The notes: generated by a model from the letters alone, not told the origin. A DNA stretch of 64,000 bases from DAIOEK01 sp964648485 (GCA_964648485.1 CAZYOF010000004.1:1-64000), one strand, 5' to 3'; shown: positions 9,561 to 17,553, counted from the first letter of the stretch. Translations and numbers: made by a program.

Positions 9561-10429
9561 CGATTTTTACCCGTAGATGGATTTTGTTCCATATGCGACA
9601 TTAAACTCCTATAGAAATATCCTGCATCCTGAAAGCGGACAACCCTTAACGTATGGTCACCAGCATATGCCTCCACGCGATCATCCTGATCAATAGTAAT
9701 AGGAAGCTGTCCATCTAGACTCAGAACGGCTGGATGGTCATTTTTTACACAGATACTGACACGTGCACCTTCTGAAAGAATGATAGCGCGGTCAACTGTG
9801 AGATGTGGTGCAACAGGTACAAGCAGGATATTCCGTAATTCCGGTGGCATTATTGGTCCGCCGGCAGCTAATGCATATGCAGTAGATCCGGTGGGTGTGG
9901 ATGCAATTAATCCATCTGCTACGTAGGTGGTTAAAAAATGTCCATCCACAGAAGCGGAGAGATGTAGTGGCTTTACCAATTGTCCACGGCAAACCACCAC
10001 TTCATTTAACACTTCCCATTCCCCCAAAATCTGGTCTCCCCGCCAATGAACAGCATGTAGCATCATTCGTTTTTCATAGCGGTATTCCCCTTTTAGTAAA
10101 CGGGGCAGGTAGCTTCGCCAGGCTGTCCGTTGGATTTCCATCAGAAAGCCGAAACGCCCATAATTGATTCCAAGAATTGGCACATCAGATTCTGCGCAAA
10201 TATGCCCGGCACGTAAGATGGTGCCATCACCACCGAGGAGGATAACAAGATCGCAATCACCCGATTCCACTTGACGGCGCAATTCTAAATCTTCCAGAAT
10301 ACCAAAACAGGCATCCACATTTTTAGATTTTAGAAAGGTGCTCACTTGATGTGCTTCATCTAATGCCTGCGGAATGGCAGGGTGGGCAAGGATCACCACT
10401 CTGGTAGGGGGATTGGTTGAATAAGTCAT
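9557..10429 (-). CDS. nadK: NAD kinase
   Basis: Phosphorylates NAD to NADP with ATP or polyphosphate. The catalytic GGDGT motif is at residues 66-70, followed by ILGINYGRFGFL, the NE-containing segment VLNEVVV (about 143) and the glycine-rich TPTGSTAYALAAGGP (about 178), all family hallmarks. The length of 290 residues is normal. It is the first gene of the nadK, zinc-finger membrane protein, recN, BTAD regulator operon. The ATG has no Shine-Dalgarno sequence. A TATAAT box ends only 10 bases upstream of the start codon, so the message may be leaderless. Confidence 0.95.
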   Translation of the reverse strand: MTYSTNPPTRVVILAHPAIPQALDEAHQVSTFLKSKNVDACFGILEDLELRRQVESGDCDLVILLGGDGTILRAGHICAESDVPILGINYGRFGFLMEIQRTAWRSYLPRLLKGEYRYEKRMMLHAVHWRGDQILGEWEVLNEVVVCRGQLVKPLHLSASVDGHFLTTYVADGLIASTPTGSTAYALAAGGPIMPPELRNILLVPVAPHLTVDRAIILSEGARVSICVKNDHPAVLSLDGQLPITIDQDDRVEAYAGDHTLRVVRFQDAGYFYRSLMSHMEQNPSTGKNR

Positions 10430-10438
10430 ATGGGGTTA

Positions 10439-10444
10439 ATTATA
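10439..10444 (-). promoter_or_regulatory. Candidate -10 box of the nadK operon (leaderless)
   Basis: A perfect TATAAT on the minus strand. With a transcription start about 7 bases downstream, the 5' end would fall within about three bases of the nadK ATG at 10429. No -35 match of quality is visible. The same arrangement occurs before mutS2. Confidence 0.45.
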
Positions 10445-10484
10445 GCCTGATTGCCAGAGTTTGAATCTGATAAATACTATCTGA

Positions 10485-10517
10485 ACAAAATCACCGCTGA
10501 TCAATTCAGCGGTGATT
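10485..10517 (-). terminator. Intrinsic terminator after the chemoreceptor gene
   Basis: Perfect 12-bp arms (AATCACCGCTGA at 10489-10500, TCAGCGGTGATT at 10506-10517) with a 5-base loop. Read on the minus strand, the stem runs into TTTTG. It lies 18 bases past the MCP stop and separates it from the nadK promoter. Confidence 0.85.
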
Positions 10518-10534
10518 GAAGTTTGTGGTTATGC

Positions 10535-12553
10535 TCAAATTCTAAATTGTGCAACTACTGATTGTAGTTTTTCTGCAAGTTGGGCAAGTTCTTGCGAAGA
10601 TGCGGTCACTTCCTGTACCTGGGCGGCCATCTCTTCCGCTGATGCGGATACTTCTTCAACGGCTGCAGAATTTTCTTCGGATATAGAGGCAATGTTTTCG
10701 ATGGATTCGGTAACTTCATTGGATGAATTAGCCATTTGTTCAGTTGCCGAGCTATTTTCTTCGACAACAGCAGAAACGGTGTTAATTGCATGAACCAATT
10801 CATTGGCAGATTCTTCCATTCGCTTCGCGGCATCTGCTGCTAAAAATGCTTGTTGATTAACTGCTTCATTTGCCTTGAGGATTTCCTCCAGCGCGGATCC
10901 TGCCTTTGTAGCTTTGTTAACACCTGCATCCACCTCGCCGGATCCTTCATTCATTGCTGCGACTGCATCCGATACAGTTTTTTGAATTGCTTTTACCAGA
11001 TCTGCAATTTCATGTGTGGCGGAGGATGACCGTTCTGCCAGCTTGCGTACTTCATCGGCCACAACGGCAAAACCTTTTCCGGCTTCACCTGCACGCGCAG
11101 CTTCTATCGCAGCATTTAGCGCGAGCAGATTTGTTTGCGAAGCAATATCTTCAATCGCGCTAATGATTTCCCCAATCTGGTTGGATCGATTCCCCATCTC
11201 CTGGACTTTTTGGGCAGAAGCCCCGACTTTTTCCTGAATTTTCTGCATCCCCGCAACTGTCTCTCTTACGATTTCACTTCCTTTTCGGGCAGAGTCTGAA
11301 GCCAGGTTGGACTGATCAACTACCGCTTCTGCATTTCCAGCAACCTGTTGAATTGCTTTGGATAAATCATCGGTCAGCATAGAAGATCGGGATACACTCT
11401 GAGATTGTTCCTGCGCTCCCCGACCTACCGAGTCGATGGCACGTGCAAGTGCTTCGACCGATGAAACTGTGGATTGAATTGACTCAGACTGTTGTGTGGT
11501 TCCATGTGCTACCTGCTGAATGGTAGCAGCGATCTGACCGGTGGCTTTTCCGGATTGGTCTGCGATAGATGCCAATGATGCAGATGAGCTGAGTACACTT
11601 TGGGCATTTTCTGAAATAACTTTTATGGATTGGTTTAATTGGCTTACCATCCGCTGAAAAGCAATACCTAACTCGTCTTTGTCGGAATGAGGTATAACTT
11701 CGGTGGTCAAATTGCCATCTGCAATCTGGGTGGCGTAATCGACCATACTTAACAGGTAATTGCTCATACCAATGAAGGCGCGTCCAAAGGCGCCAATTTC
11801 ATCTTTTCTGTCAGTGATATCTGCCGTAACACGCTTATCTGAATTTCTATTCTGGTCGCCACGCGAAAGTAATGTCATAGAATTGAGCATTAGCCGAAGC
11901 GGTCTGTTGAGACTTGTGGTAATAAAATAAGCGAATACTCCTGCCAATAGTGCTCCGACTAAAAATAGGAAAATGTTCAAGAGCATTGCTCTTCTTGCAG
12001 TTTGCCTGGCAAGCTCTGTTTCAATCTGCAATGACTCCCGGTTCTCCTGCATTAACTTGTTAACGGTGTCACTTGCCTGCTGCCAGGTGATTAGCCAGTC
12101 TCCATCGTCAGATATCTTATTCTTTGCCTCGCGAATCCCGCCTTCGTCTACCATGGAGAGAATGTCATATTGAGCAGTTTTCATATTCTCCCAGGGTTCA
12201 TTCATATCCAATAAAGGATTTTTCCGGTTAAGACTGGTGTAAAGCTGGTCGTTATCATTCAAGATTCCATCTACCAAGGCAAATTCAGCTTCAATAACTA
12301 GTTTTGCTTCAAATCTACTATCTGCAGTGAAGATGTAGCGGACACATTCCGCCCGTATCTTTTCAAGTGAAGCTTTCACCTGTCCCAGGGTTTCTGCGTT
12401 GGCGAGCTGGCTGGTCAAAACCTTATCAAAGCTATTGCTAAGATCCTGTGCCAGATATGATGCATATCCCCCTACGATTAAGAGTATTAGGATGATTACG
12501 ATAAATCCCCCGGAAATCTTATATGCAATTTTCAGATTGTTGATAAATTTCAT
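10535..12553 (-). CDS. Methyl-accepting chemotaxis protein
   Basis: A 672-residue membrane chemoreceptor. TM1 is near residues 16-38, a helical extracytoplasmic sensor domain (about 40-185, four-helix-bundle type) follows, then TM2 (about 190-213), a HAMP segment with DRKDEIGAFGRAF, and a long cytoplasmic signalling coiled coil with the hairpin-tip sequence (about 450-500: ASQTNLLALNAAIEAARAGE, GFAVVADEVRKLAERSS). The ATG at 12553 was chosen because GGAGAGG sits 4 bases upstream; an earlier in-frame start at 12583 would lie inside an inverted repeat. No che genes are nearby, so its partners must be elsewhere. It could also feed a non-motility chemosensory pathway. Confidence 0.93.
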   Translation of the reverse strand: MKFINNLKIAYKISGGFIVIILILLIVGGYASYLAQDLSNSFDKVLTSQLANAETLGQVKASLEKIRAECVRYIFTADSRFEAKLVIEAEFALVDGILNDNDQLYTSLNRKNPLLDMNEPWENMKTAQYDILSMVDEGGIREAKNKISDDGDWLITWQQASDTVNKLMQENRESLQIETELARQTARRAMLLNIFLFLVGALLAGVFAYFITTSLNRPLRLMLNSMTLLSRGDQNRNSDKRVTADITDRKDEIGAFGRAFIGMSNYLLSMVDYATQIADGNLTTEVIPHSDKDELGIAFQRMVSQLNQSIKVISENAQSVLSSSASLASIADQSGKATGQIAATIQQVAHGTTQQSESIQSTVSSVEALARAIDSVGRGAQEQSQSVSRSSMLTDDLSKAIQQVAGNAEAVVDQSNLASDSARKGSEIVRETVAGMQKIQEKVGASAQKVQEMGNRSNQIGEIISAIEDIASQTNLLALNAAIEAARAGEAGKGFAVVADEVRKLAERSSSATHEIADLVKAIQKTVSDAVAAMNEGSGEVDAGVNKATKAGSALEEILKANEAVNQQAFLAADAAKRMEESANELVHAINTVSAVVEENSSATEQMANSSNEVTESIENIASISEENSAAVEEVSASAEEMAAQVQEVTASSQELAQLAEKLQSVVAQFRI

Positions 12554-12577
12554 AACCTCTCCAATGAGCAGGAATTC

Positions 12578-12610
12578 AGGCATGCACTGAAGTAATCAGT
12601 GTGCATGCCT
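12578..12610 (-). promoter_or_regulatory. Inverted repeat in the leader of the chemoreceptor gene
   Basis: Perfect 10-bp arms (AGGCATGCAC at 12578-12587 and GTGCATGCCT at 12601-12610) with a 13-base spacer, ending 24 bases upstream of the MCP ATG. It could be a regulator binding site or an mRNA hairpin just above the ribosome-binding site. Neither role is proven. Confidence 0.4.
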
Positions 12611-12702
12611 GTGTGTAATGGGCATTGTTGAATAAGGCAATTGATCGAATAATGATTATATTTAGTATAAAGATCTGGGGAGAGTTCTTCTGTAAATCCT
12701 GA

Positions 12703-12737
12703 ATAAAAAAACATCACGAAATGAATTCCGTGATGTT
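12703..12737 (-). terminator. Intrinsic terminator of the ssb/translin/Cas4-like operon
   Basis: AACATCACG (12710-12718) pairs with CGTGATGTT (12729-12737), and on the minus strand the stem runs into a T stretch. It lies directly after the stop codon at 12742 and marks the 3' end of the five-gene operon. Confidence 0.85.
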
Positions 12738-12741
12738 AATT

Positions 12742-13272
12742 CTACCTGCCTGACAATCCTAAATCGATTTTTTGATCGCATATGTCTTTATAACCGCAGC
12801 ATCTGCACTTCCATGAATCATTATGACTGCGGGGGATGTTTTTTCCATTTTCCCGAAGGTGCATTTCCGAAATGAGGTTTAGAGTTGACTCTTTTAACTC
12901 ATTCGTGAAGGGAATGGAAAAAGTACGACCGGGGTAATGTATTAGCCCATATTCAGGTGTCTGCTGATAGACTTTTTCTACCAACAGACAATAGAGAGAC
13001 AATTGGTAAATATGAGCATCGTATGGAGCACGTGGAGCACGTGAAGATTTCACTTCTACCGGGATGATTTCTGAACCTTTTTTAATTAGATAATCGGGTT
13101 TTCCTGTTATGCCCAGACTGCCGTCAAAAAGAGGTTTATCGACTGGAGCACCCCACATACGCATATCTGAAGAGATGATTTCTCCTCCCGGCAATCCCGT
13201 CTGGCGTCTTAGATACATTGAGATGAGCCAAAATAAAAGGGCAAGAATCAGCAGGAAAATTACCCAGATCAT
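12742..13272 (-). CDS. Cas4-like PD-(D/E)XK nuclease, C-terminal half with N-terminal membrane segment
   Basis: A 176-residue protein with a membrane segment at residues 2-21, then the catalytic half of a Cas4/RecB-type nuclease: GKPD with D60, VEVKSS with E73 and K75 (the ExK of the fold), QLSLY with Q90, and a C-terminal Cys cluster (C156, C158, C159, C165) of the kind that binds a [4Fe-4S] cluster in Cas4. The other Cas4 elements (first Cys and the motif-I His) are missing here but present in the neighbouring gene at 13277-13504. The ATG follows the upstream stop by 4 bases with AAGGTGA just before it, so the two are translationally coupled. It is the last gene before a strong terminator. 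No CRISPR array or cas1/cas2 is present. Confidence 0.8.
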   Translation of the reverse strand: MIWVIFLLILALLFWLISMYLRRQTGLPGGEIISSDMRMWGAPVDKPLFDGSLGITGKPDYLIKKGSEIIPVEVKSSRAPRAPYDAHIYQLSLYCLLVEKVYQQTPEYGLIHYPGRTFSIPFTNELKESTLNLISEMHLRENGKNIPRSHNDSWKCRCCGYKDICDQKIDLGLSGR

Positions 13273-13276
13273 CCAC

Positions 13277-13504
13277 TCACCTTAACCAGATCGCAATTGT
13301 GGTCACAATCGCGGCGGCAAAGAATATTAAGGCAAACAGCGCAGTCAATCTTGAAGTTACAACCGTTCTTCCGTGGTGGTAATGCATATCTGTGCCGGAT
13401 TGCAATTCCTGCTGATTCCCGGGTTGAATACCCTGCAACCTGTACATCCAGGATCGTCGGCAGAAAAGGTATGAATTTACCTCAGAAGCACGAATAATTC
13501 GCAT
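13277..13504 (-). CDS. Cas4-like nuclease, N-terminal half with C-terminal membrane segment
   Basis: A 75-residue protein. Residues 4-25 (ASEVNSYLFCRRSWMYR) match the start of Cas4-type nucleases, with C15 as the first cluster Cys, and GTDMH with H41 matches the motif-I His of the RecB nuclease family. A hydrophobic segment (about 54-73) ends at IWLR and the stop. The catalytic D, ExK and remaining Cys residues are in the next gene, in a different frame, which starts with its own membrane segment. Together they give one complete Cas4-like active site interrupted by two membrane helices. An assembly frameshift is the main alternative, but the SD-like sequence and ATG at the junction favour two real genes. 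It begins 3 bases after the translin gene. Confidence 0.7.
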   Translation of the reverse strand: MRIIRASEVNSYLFCRRSWMYRLQGIQPGNQQELQSGTDMHYHHGRTVVTSRLTALFALIFFAAAIVTTIAIWLR

Positions 13505-13507
13505 TGA

Positions 13508-14143
13508 TTAAGACTCATCTAATTTCCGGCTTAGATCCGCCAGGGCGTTTTCGAGATGTTGTTCACGCAGGCTGATCGTCAGGTCACCTCGAGTGCGTTC
13601 AACAATTCCACGCGCAAGATCAGTATGGCGTCGTAATCCAAAGGTGATTGCATCAGGGTAATCCATGGTAATCAAGACTGAATATATATCATCCATACAG
13701 TTTAATAGACGTTCTACTTCCTCGTTGTAACCCTGTCGTAAAATATCCAGGCAACGGCGACGCAGCTCACCAACCGCTTCTGCCAATCCATTCATGTAAG
13801 TGGCATTTTCAACGCGAAGCTCCTCGGGTTTAGGCAAGGGATGGTTTTGGATCAGTGCACAGGTAATATGCGCCTCAGAATATTCTTTTAATGCATCCTG
13901 GGTGTAACCCGAAAAGAATAAATCTGGATAACTGGCCAGTGATGTGCGCAGCTTTTCAGCTAGTTGATCGGCTTCATGAAGCTGTGACCTGGCTTCTTCA
14001 GTATCGCTCCGATGTATAGCTCGGATGGCATGTGATGCATGACGTGTGAGAATACGGCAAACAGCTAACGCCTCATCTCTGGCAGTATTCCGTGATTCAA
14101 ATTCAGTGCAGATTCTCTCCGCAATTTGTTCCAGATCGTCCAT
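13508..14143 (-). CDS. Translin-family protein
   Basis: A 211-residue all-helical protein of the translin/TRAX superfamily, which in eukaryotes forms the octameric C3PO RNA- and DNA-binding nuclease. The family signature is clear at about 120-190: AEAVGELRRRCLDILRQG, MDDIYSVLITMDYPDA, GLRRHTDLARGIVERTRGD. The segment EYSEA (E87 and E90), plus an acidic pair at D151/D152, lies where TRAX-type nucleases carry their metal-binding acids, so activity is conceivable. Its stop and start overlap neighbours by a base or lie within 3 bases, placing it between DUF3467 and the split Cas4-like genes. The prokaryotic function is not established. Confidence 0.85.
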   Translation of the reverse strand: MDDLEQIAERICTEFESRNTARDEALAVCRILTRHASHAIRAIHRSDTEEARSQLHEADQLAEKLRTSLASYPDLFFSGYTQDALKEYSEAHITCALIQNHPLPKPEELRVENATYMNGLAEAVGELRRRCLDILRQGYNEEVERLLNCMDDIYSVLITMDYPDAITFGLRRHTDLARGIVERTRGDLTISLREQHLENALADLSRKLDES

Positions 14144-14472
14144 TACGATTCCTCCGGAGGATTTGTAGGGGGTGATGGGGGTTTAAAAAGCTCTTCAGCC
14201 AGGTGCCCCGCAGTTGGGACCATGATCTCACCAAATGAAGATTCAAAACGGGTGATGTTTTCTGCAAGGGCTCGAAGCAGTAATTTGGCACCGGTCGGTG
14301 ACATAACCATGCGCTCGAGAAGTTTAGCCCCGGGTTCACCTGGCAGGATGCGGGCGAAATCGAGCACGAATTCCATGGGTGAATGTGATAGCCGAACCAA
14401 GTTGGTATACTGCGGGGTGAGCCCTTCAGATGACTCAATCCGCAGCGGTGGGGGTGTATTCGCTGCGTTCAT
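14143..14472 (-). CDS. DUF3467 protein
   Basis: A 109-residue protein with the core of the DUF3467 family: PQYTNLVRLSHSPMEFVLDFARILP (cited in part: YTNLVRLSHSPMEF) and the following PGAKLLERMVMSPTGAKLLL. The C terminus is Pro/Ser-rich. No function is established for the family. It lies 28 bases after ssb and overlaps the translin start by one base, so it is in the middle of the operon. Its conserved SHSPxEF core has no visible metal ligands. Confidence 0.8.
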   Translation of the reverse strand: MNAANTPPPLRIESSEGLTPQYTNLVRLSHSPMEFVLDFARILPGEPGAKLLERMVMSPTGAKLLLRALAENITRFESSFGEIMVPTAGHLAEELFKPPSPPTNPPEES

Positions 14473-14500
14473 ATGATTGAACTCCTATATTTTCCGGGGT

Positions 14501-14926
14501 TTAGAAAGGTATTTCTTCGTCACCGCTGGTCGGTGAATAATCGGGTGCAGTATTACTGCTAAATCCCTCATCATCACCCGCTTTCGGAGTAAGAAACCGG
14601 ATTTGATTTGCAACCACATCGAAGTTAGCTCCGGTGGAGCCATCCTGACGTGAGAAGGTGCGGGGACCACCACTATTTGGGTCAGCTTGAAGGCGACCCT
14701 CTATCAAGACTTTACTTCCTTTGCGGAGATAATTATTGCACGATTCTGCTTGTTTTCCCCAAACACTCACTTTAAACCAAATAGTCTCTTTTACAGTTTG
14801 ACCATTGTTGCCAGTGTAAGTCCGGTTTGAAGCGACATTAAAAGAAGTTACCGGTTGACCGGAAGGTGTGTATCGCATTTCTGGGTCACGTCCGAGATTG
14901 CCAACAATAATAATTGTATGAAACAT
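14501..14926 (-). CDS. ssb: Single-stranded DNA-binding protein SSB
   Basis: A 141-residue SSB. The OB fold starts with IIIVGNLGRDPEMRYTPSG and includes VWGKQAESCNNYLRKGSKVLIEGRL. A short Gly/Ser/Asp-rich linker leads to the acidic tail DEEIPF, the docking site for repair and replication partners. GGAGG lies 7 bases upstream of the ATG. It is not next to rpsF or rpsR, the usual ssb neighbours, but heads an operon with DUF3467, translin and a split Cas4-like nuclease. It may be the housekeeping SSB or an accessory copy dedicated to this operon. The window alone cannot tell. Confidence 0.95.
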   Translation of the reverse strand: MFHTIIIVGNLGRDPEMRYTPSGQPVTSFNVASNRTYTGNNGQTVKETIWFKVSVWGKQAESCNNYLRKGSKVLIEGRLQADPNSGGPRTFSRQDGSTGANFDVVANQIRFLTPKAGDDEGFSSNTAPDYSPTSGDEEIPF

Positions 14927-15052
14927 GTAATTCCTCCTGAAAAAAGTAGATGGATCGGAATTCAGGTTCGTGAAGGAGGAACCTTCTTCCTTACGATATA
15001 TTAATTTTACAGGAGAATAAATTTTTGCAAGTCATTAGAAGGGGACTTTTTA

Positions 15053-15082
15053 TTGACCCTGATCTGGGCAATCGGGTATGAT
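15053..15082 (+). promoter_or_regulatory. Candidate sigma-70 promoter of coaX
   Basis: TTGACC (15053-15058) and TATGAT (15077-15082) are separated by 18 bases. The start would be about 20 bases before the coaX GGAGG ribosome-binding site. It lies in the divergent gap between ssb and coaX. Confidence 0.55.
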
Positions 15083-15111
15083 TATTTAATCGTTGTGCAC
15101 GGAGGTAAATT

Positions 15112-15909
15112 ATGCTGCTTTGCATTGATATTGGAAATACCAATATAAAACTTGGTTTATTTAACATGGATAAATTTTGCTGTTCCTGGCGGATCAGTAC
15201 AGACCGCAATGATCTGGCAGATGAATATGCCATGCTTCTCCTGGACTTATTTGCCACAGAGGGTGTGCGTCCTTCACATATCACTGGATGTGCAATTTCT
15301 TCCGTCGTTCCTTCTCTCACCCAGGAGTTTGCAGAGCTATGCAAGAACTATTTTAAAATTGACCCACTTATGCCTGAGGGAGATACCATTACTGGAATTC
15401 AGGTGAAGACGGATAACCCCGCTGAGGTGGGTTCTGACTTGATTATGAATGCACTGGCTGCCCGCCACCTGGTTGGAGCTCCTGTAATCATTATCGGGTT
15501 AGGCACAGCTACTACTGTTGTTGCCGTAGATGCGGCGGGAGACCTGGCGGGAGTTGCAATTGCTCCTGGTATAGTGACAAGCGCTAATTCACTTTTTATT
15601 TCTACCTCAACCCTTCCGCGTGTGGCGCTTTCTAAACCAAAATATGCAATAGGTAAAAACACAGTCGAATCCCTGCAGGCTGGATTAGTCTACGGGTTTG
15701 CCTCACTCGTGGAGGGATTGGTAAAGCGTATGCAAAAGGAATTGGGGGTGGATGCGCCGGTTATTGCTACAGGTGGTCTCGCCCCGGTGATAGCAGCAGA
15801 GACCAATGTGATTTCACGCGTGGAACCTGAACTTGCCTTAATTGGATTGAAACTAATGTATGAGATGAACGCAAAAGGACGCAGAGTCGTCAAAGGAAAA
15901 CACATCTAA
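15112..15909 (+). CDS. coaX: Type III pantothenate kinase
   Basis: First committed step of coenzyme A synthesis: ATP-dependent phosphorylation of pantothenate. The ASKHA fold is visible: LLCIDIGNTNIKLGLF at the N terminus (phosphate-binding loop), GSDLIMNALAA (about 104) and GLGTATTVVAVDAAGD (about 126), and VIATGGLAP near the C terminus. The length of 265 residues is normal for CoaX, which is insensitive to CoA feedback. GGAGG precedes the ATG by 7 bases. It is transcribed alone, divergent from ssb and convergent with the DUF362 gene, with only one base between the two stop codons. Confidence 0.95.
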   Translation: MLLCIDIGNTNIKLGLFNMDKFCCSWRISTDRNDLADEYAMLLLDLFATEGVRPSHITGCAISSVVPSLTQEFAELCKNYFKIDPLMPEGDTITGIQVKTDNPAEVGSDLIMNALAARHLVGAPVIIIGLGTATTVVAVDAAGDLAGVAIAPGIVTSANSLFISTSTLPRVALSKPKYAIGKNTVESLQAGLVYGFASLVEGLVKRMQKELGVDAPVIATGGLAPVIAAETNVISRVEPELALIGLKLMYEMNAKGRRVVKGKHI

Positions 15910-15910
15910 T

Positions 15911-17548
15911 TTATAGAATTTTCATGGAACGGATTTCTCTCCACTGGGCTTTTCCTCGTAGTGGATCCAGCGGAAGCGTGAGCCAATTTTCCAGGAGTTG
16001 ATCTTCTGATAGCTCTGGAATAGGATATATCATATTCCGAGTATCATACGGACAGTCAACCCATACGCCGCGCAGCATAAAGCTCAATCGAACAAAATAA
16101 ATTCTGAGCGTCTCCCACGCAACAGAAAGAAGATGCTTGTTTCTAAGAGAGAGAAAGGGGATTTCTCTTTCTGCTGCTTTAAAGATACTGAGCATAGTGC
16201 TGGTATGGCTACTGCATCCTTCCCCATTGACATCACAATATGGTTTCAGTGTAGATGTACACTCCCCAAGTGTGATTTTTTTACCAGACATGGATTTAAT
16301 TGTCTCTAGACTGTATGCATTTCCCTGATCGTCAAAATACCAGATCTCTCCATTAATGCGTGTGCCCCACCCCAACAACATTTTAAAAGAAAAATTTTGG
16401 TCCAGACCCTGAGAATATTTCATCACCTCAAAAGCCGTTTTAGCAGCCGCAAAGCAGCCTCCAGCACAGATTCTTTCCATTTCTCTTACCATTTCAGGGG
16501 TTACCTGCGTTGGGTTTTTTATCTCCGGAAGACCATGTCCATCGAAACCAATCAATGTAATCACATTAGGGAAATCTTGCTTAAATTCAGGATCGATCAA
16601 AGATGGATTTGCCTTACGAAAAGGGATTACTTTAAGGTCACCAATGATCTCCACATCTTTATCATTGAATCCGCGGGCGTCTGCCTCGCTGATAAGCTTT
16701 ATGCTAGTTGGATTAATTCCCATCATGCGGGTGGCACAGCGATCGGTCTCAACAGTATTGTTACCACAGACGATGACCCCTGATAAAACAGGGTCCACTG
16801 GGGCGGGAGTGTTTCCTTCTCCGCCAATGATGCCATCAATAATGGTGATATCTGGTTCTATCAAATAAAGAAGGTCCGCCAGCTTTTTATCGAGCATATA
16901 ATTGTGATTGCGCATGCGCAGATTATACGGAAGAATACCCATTGCATTCTTAAAGCCGAGTGTGACACCGGTATAAAGGTTGGTTTTCATCTTGGGTACA
17001 GATATATAAAAAGCCTTGCCCTGTACGACTTCGTCCATGATACTGGCCAGATACACCTCTTTCATTACTTCTGCTTTGGGAACCATGTAGCGGGTGACTG
17101 GTTCTAACTCCAATGCCACGCAACGGATACCATAATGACGTGCAACACGATCCAATCCGGACAGGCGGAAACTCAAACGGGTTGGCATCCCCTTTCCTGA
17201 TGATTCTATAATGACGATATCTCTTGTAAATTGATAGAAATACGCGATAACCGCATCCATCACCCGTGGATCAGTAGATTCAGGGTACTCTTTGCCTTTC
17301 AGACCGAGATTGTGATAAACACTTACCAGGTTGGGTTTTATAAAGATACGCCGATTGTGCAAAGTTTCTGAGAATCGGGTTCGAATATCTAATTCGTGAA
17401 GCGTCTCATGCACCGTTTGCCGAATGGTTGTAACATCTAGACGCGAGAAATAATTGGGTGAACCGTAATTGGCAGGCAGCTGAACATAATCATGTAAAAA
17501 ATCCATCTGCGGGGCGTGACCGATAATAACGTAACTTTTAGCATTCAT
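15911..17548 (-). CDS. DUF362-domain protein
   Basis: A 545-residue protein. The N-terminal two thirds carry the DUF362 domain: IFIKPNLVSVYHNLG, a conserved basic-acidic region, KMKTNLYTGVTLGFKNAMG and DGIIGGEGNTPAPVDP. These are typical of the family, whose proteins are often linked to ferredoxin modules. Isolated Cys residues at the C-terminal end (AGGCFAA, GECTST, NGEGCSSH) could bind metal, but no CxxCxxC motif is present. I chose the ATG at 17548, just after the ferredoxin stop. An ATG at 17572 would overlap the ferredoxin gene. It is the last gene of the MoaD/AOR/ferredoxin cluster, which suggests a redox or maturation role, unproven. Confidence 0.75.
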   Translation of the reverse strand: MNAKSYVIIGHAPQMDFLHDYVQLPANYGSPNYFSRLDVTTIRQTVHETLHELDIRTRFSETLHNRRIFIKPNLVSVYHNLGLKGKEYPESTDPRVMDAVIAYFYQFTRDIVIIESSGKGMPTRLSFRLSGLDRVARHYGIRCVALELEPVTRYMVPKAEVMKEVYLASIMDEVVQGKAFYISVPKMKTNLYTGVTLGFKNAMGILPYNLRMRNHNYMLDKKLADLLYLIEPDITIIDGIIGGEGNTPAPVDPVLSGVIVCGNNTVETDRCATRMMGINPTSIKLISEADARGFNDKDVEIIGDLKVIPFRKANPSLIDPEFKQDFPNVITLIGFDGHGLPEIKNPTQVTPEMVREMERICAGGCFAAAKTAFEVMKYSQGLDQNFSFKMLLGWGTRINGEIWYFDDQGNAYSLETIKSMSGKKITLGECTSTLKPYCDVNGEGCSSHTSTMLSIFKAAEREIPFLSLRNKHLLSVAWETLRIYFVRLSFMLRGVWVDCPYDTRNMIYPIPELSEDQLLENWLTLPLDPLRGKAQWREIRSMKIL

Positions 17549-17553
17549 ATATG

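Noticed and set aside
12742..13504. CRISPR adaptation module because of the Cas4-like genes
   Set aside because: No repeat array, cas1, cas2 or other cas gene is present in the window.
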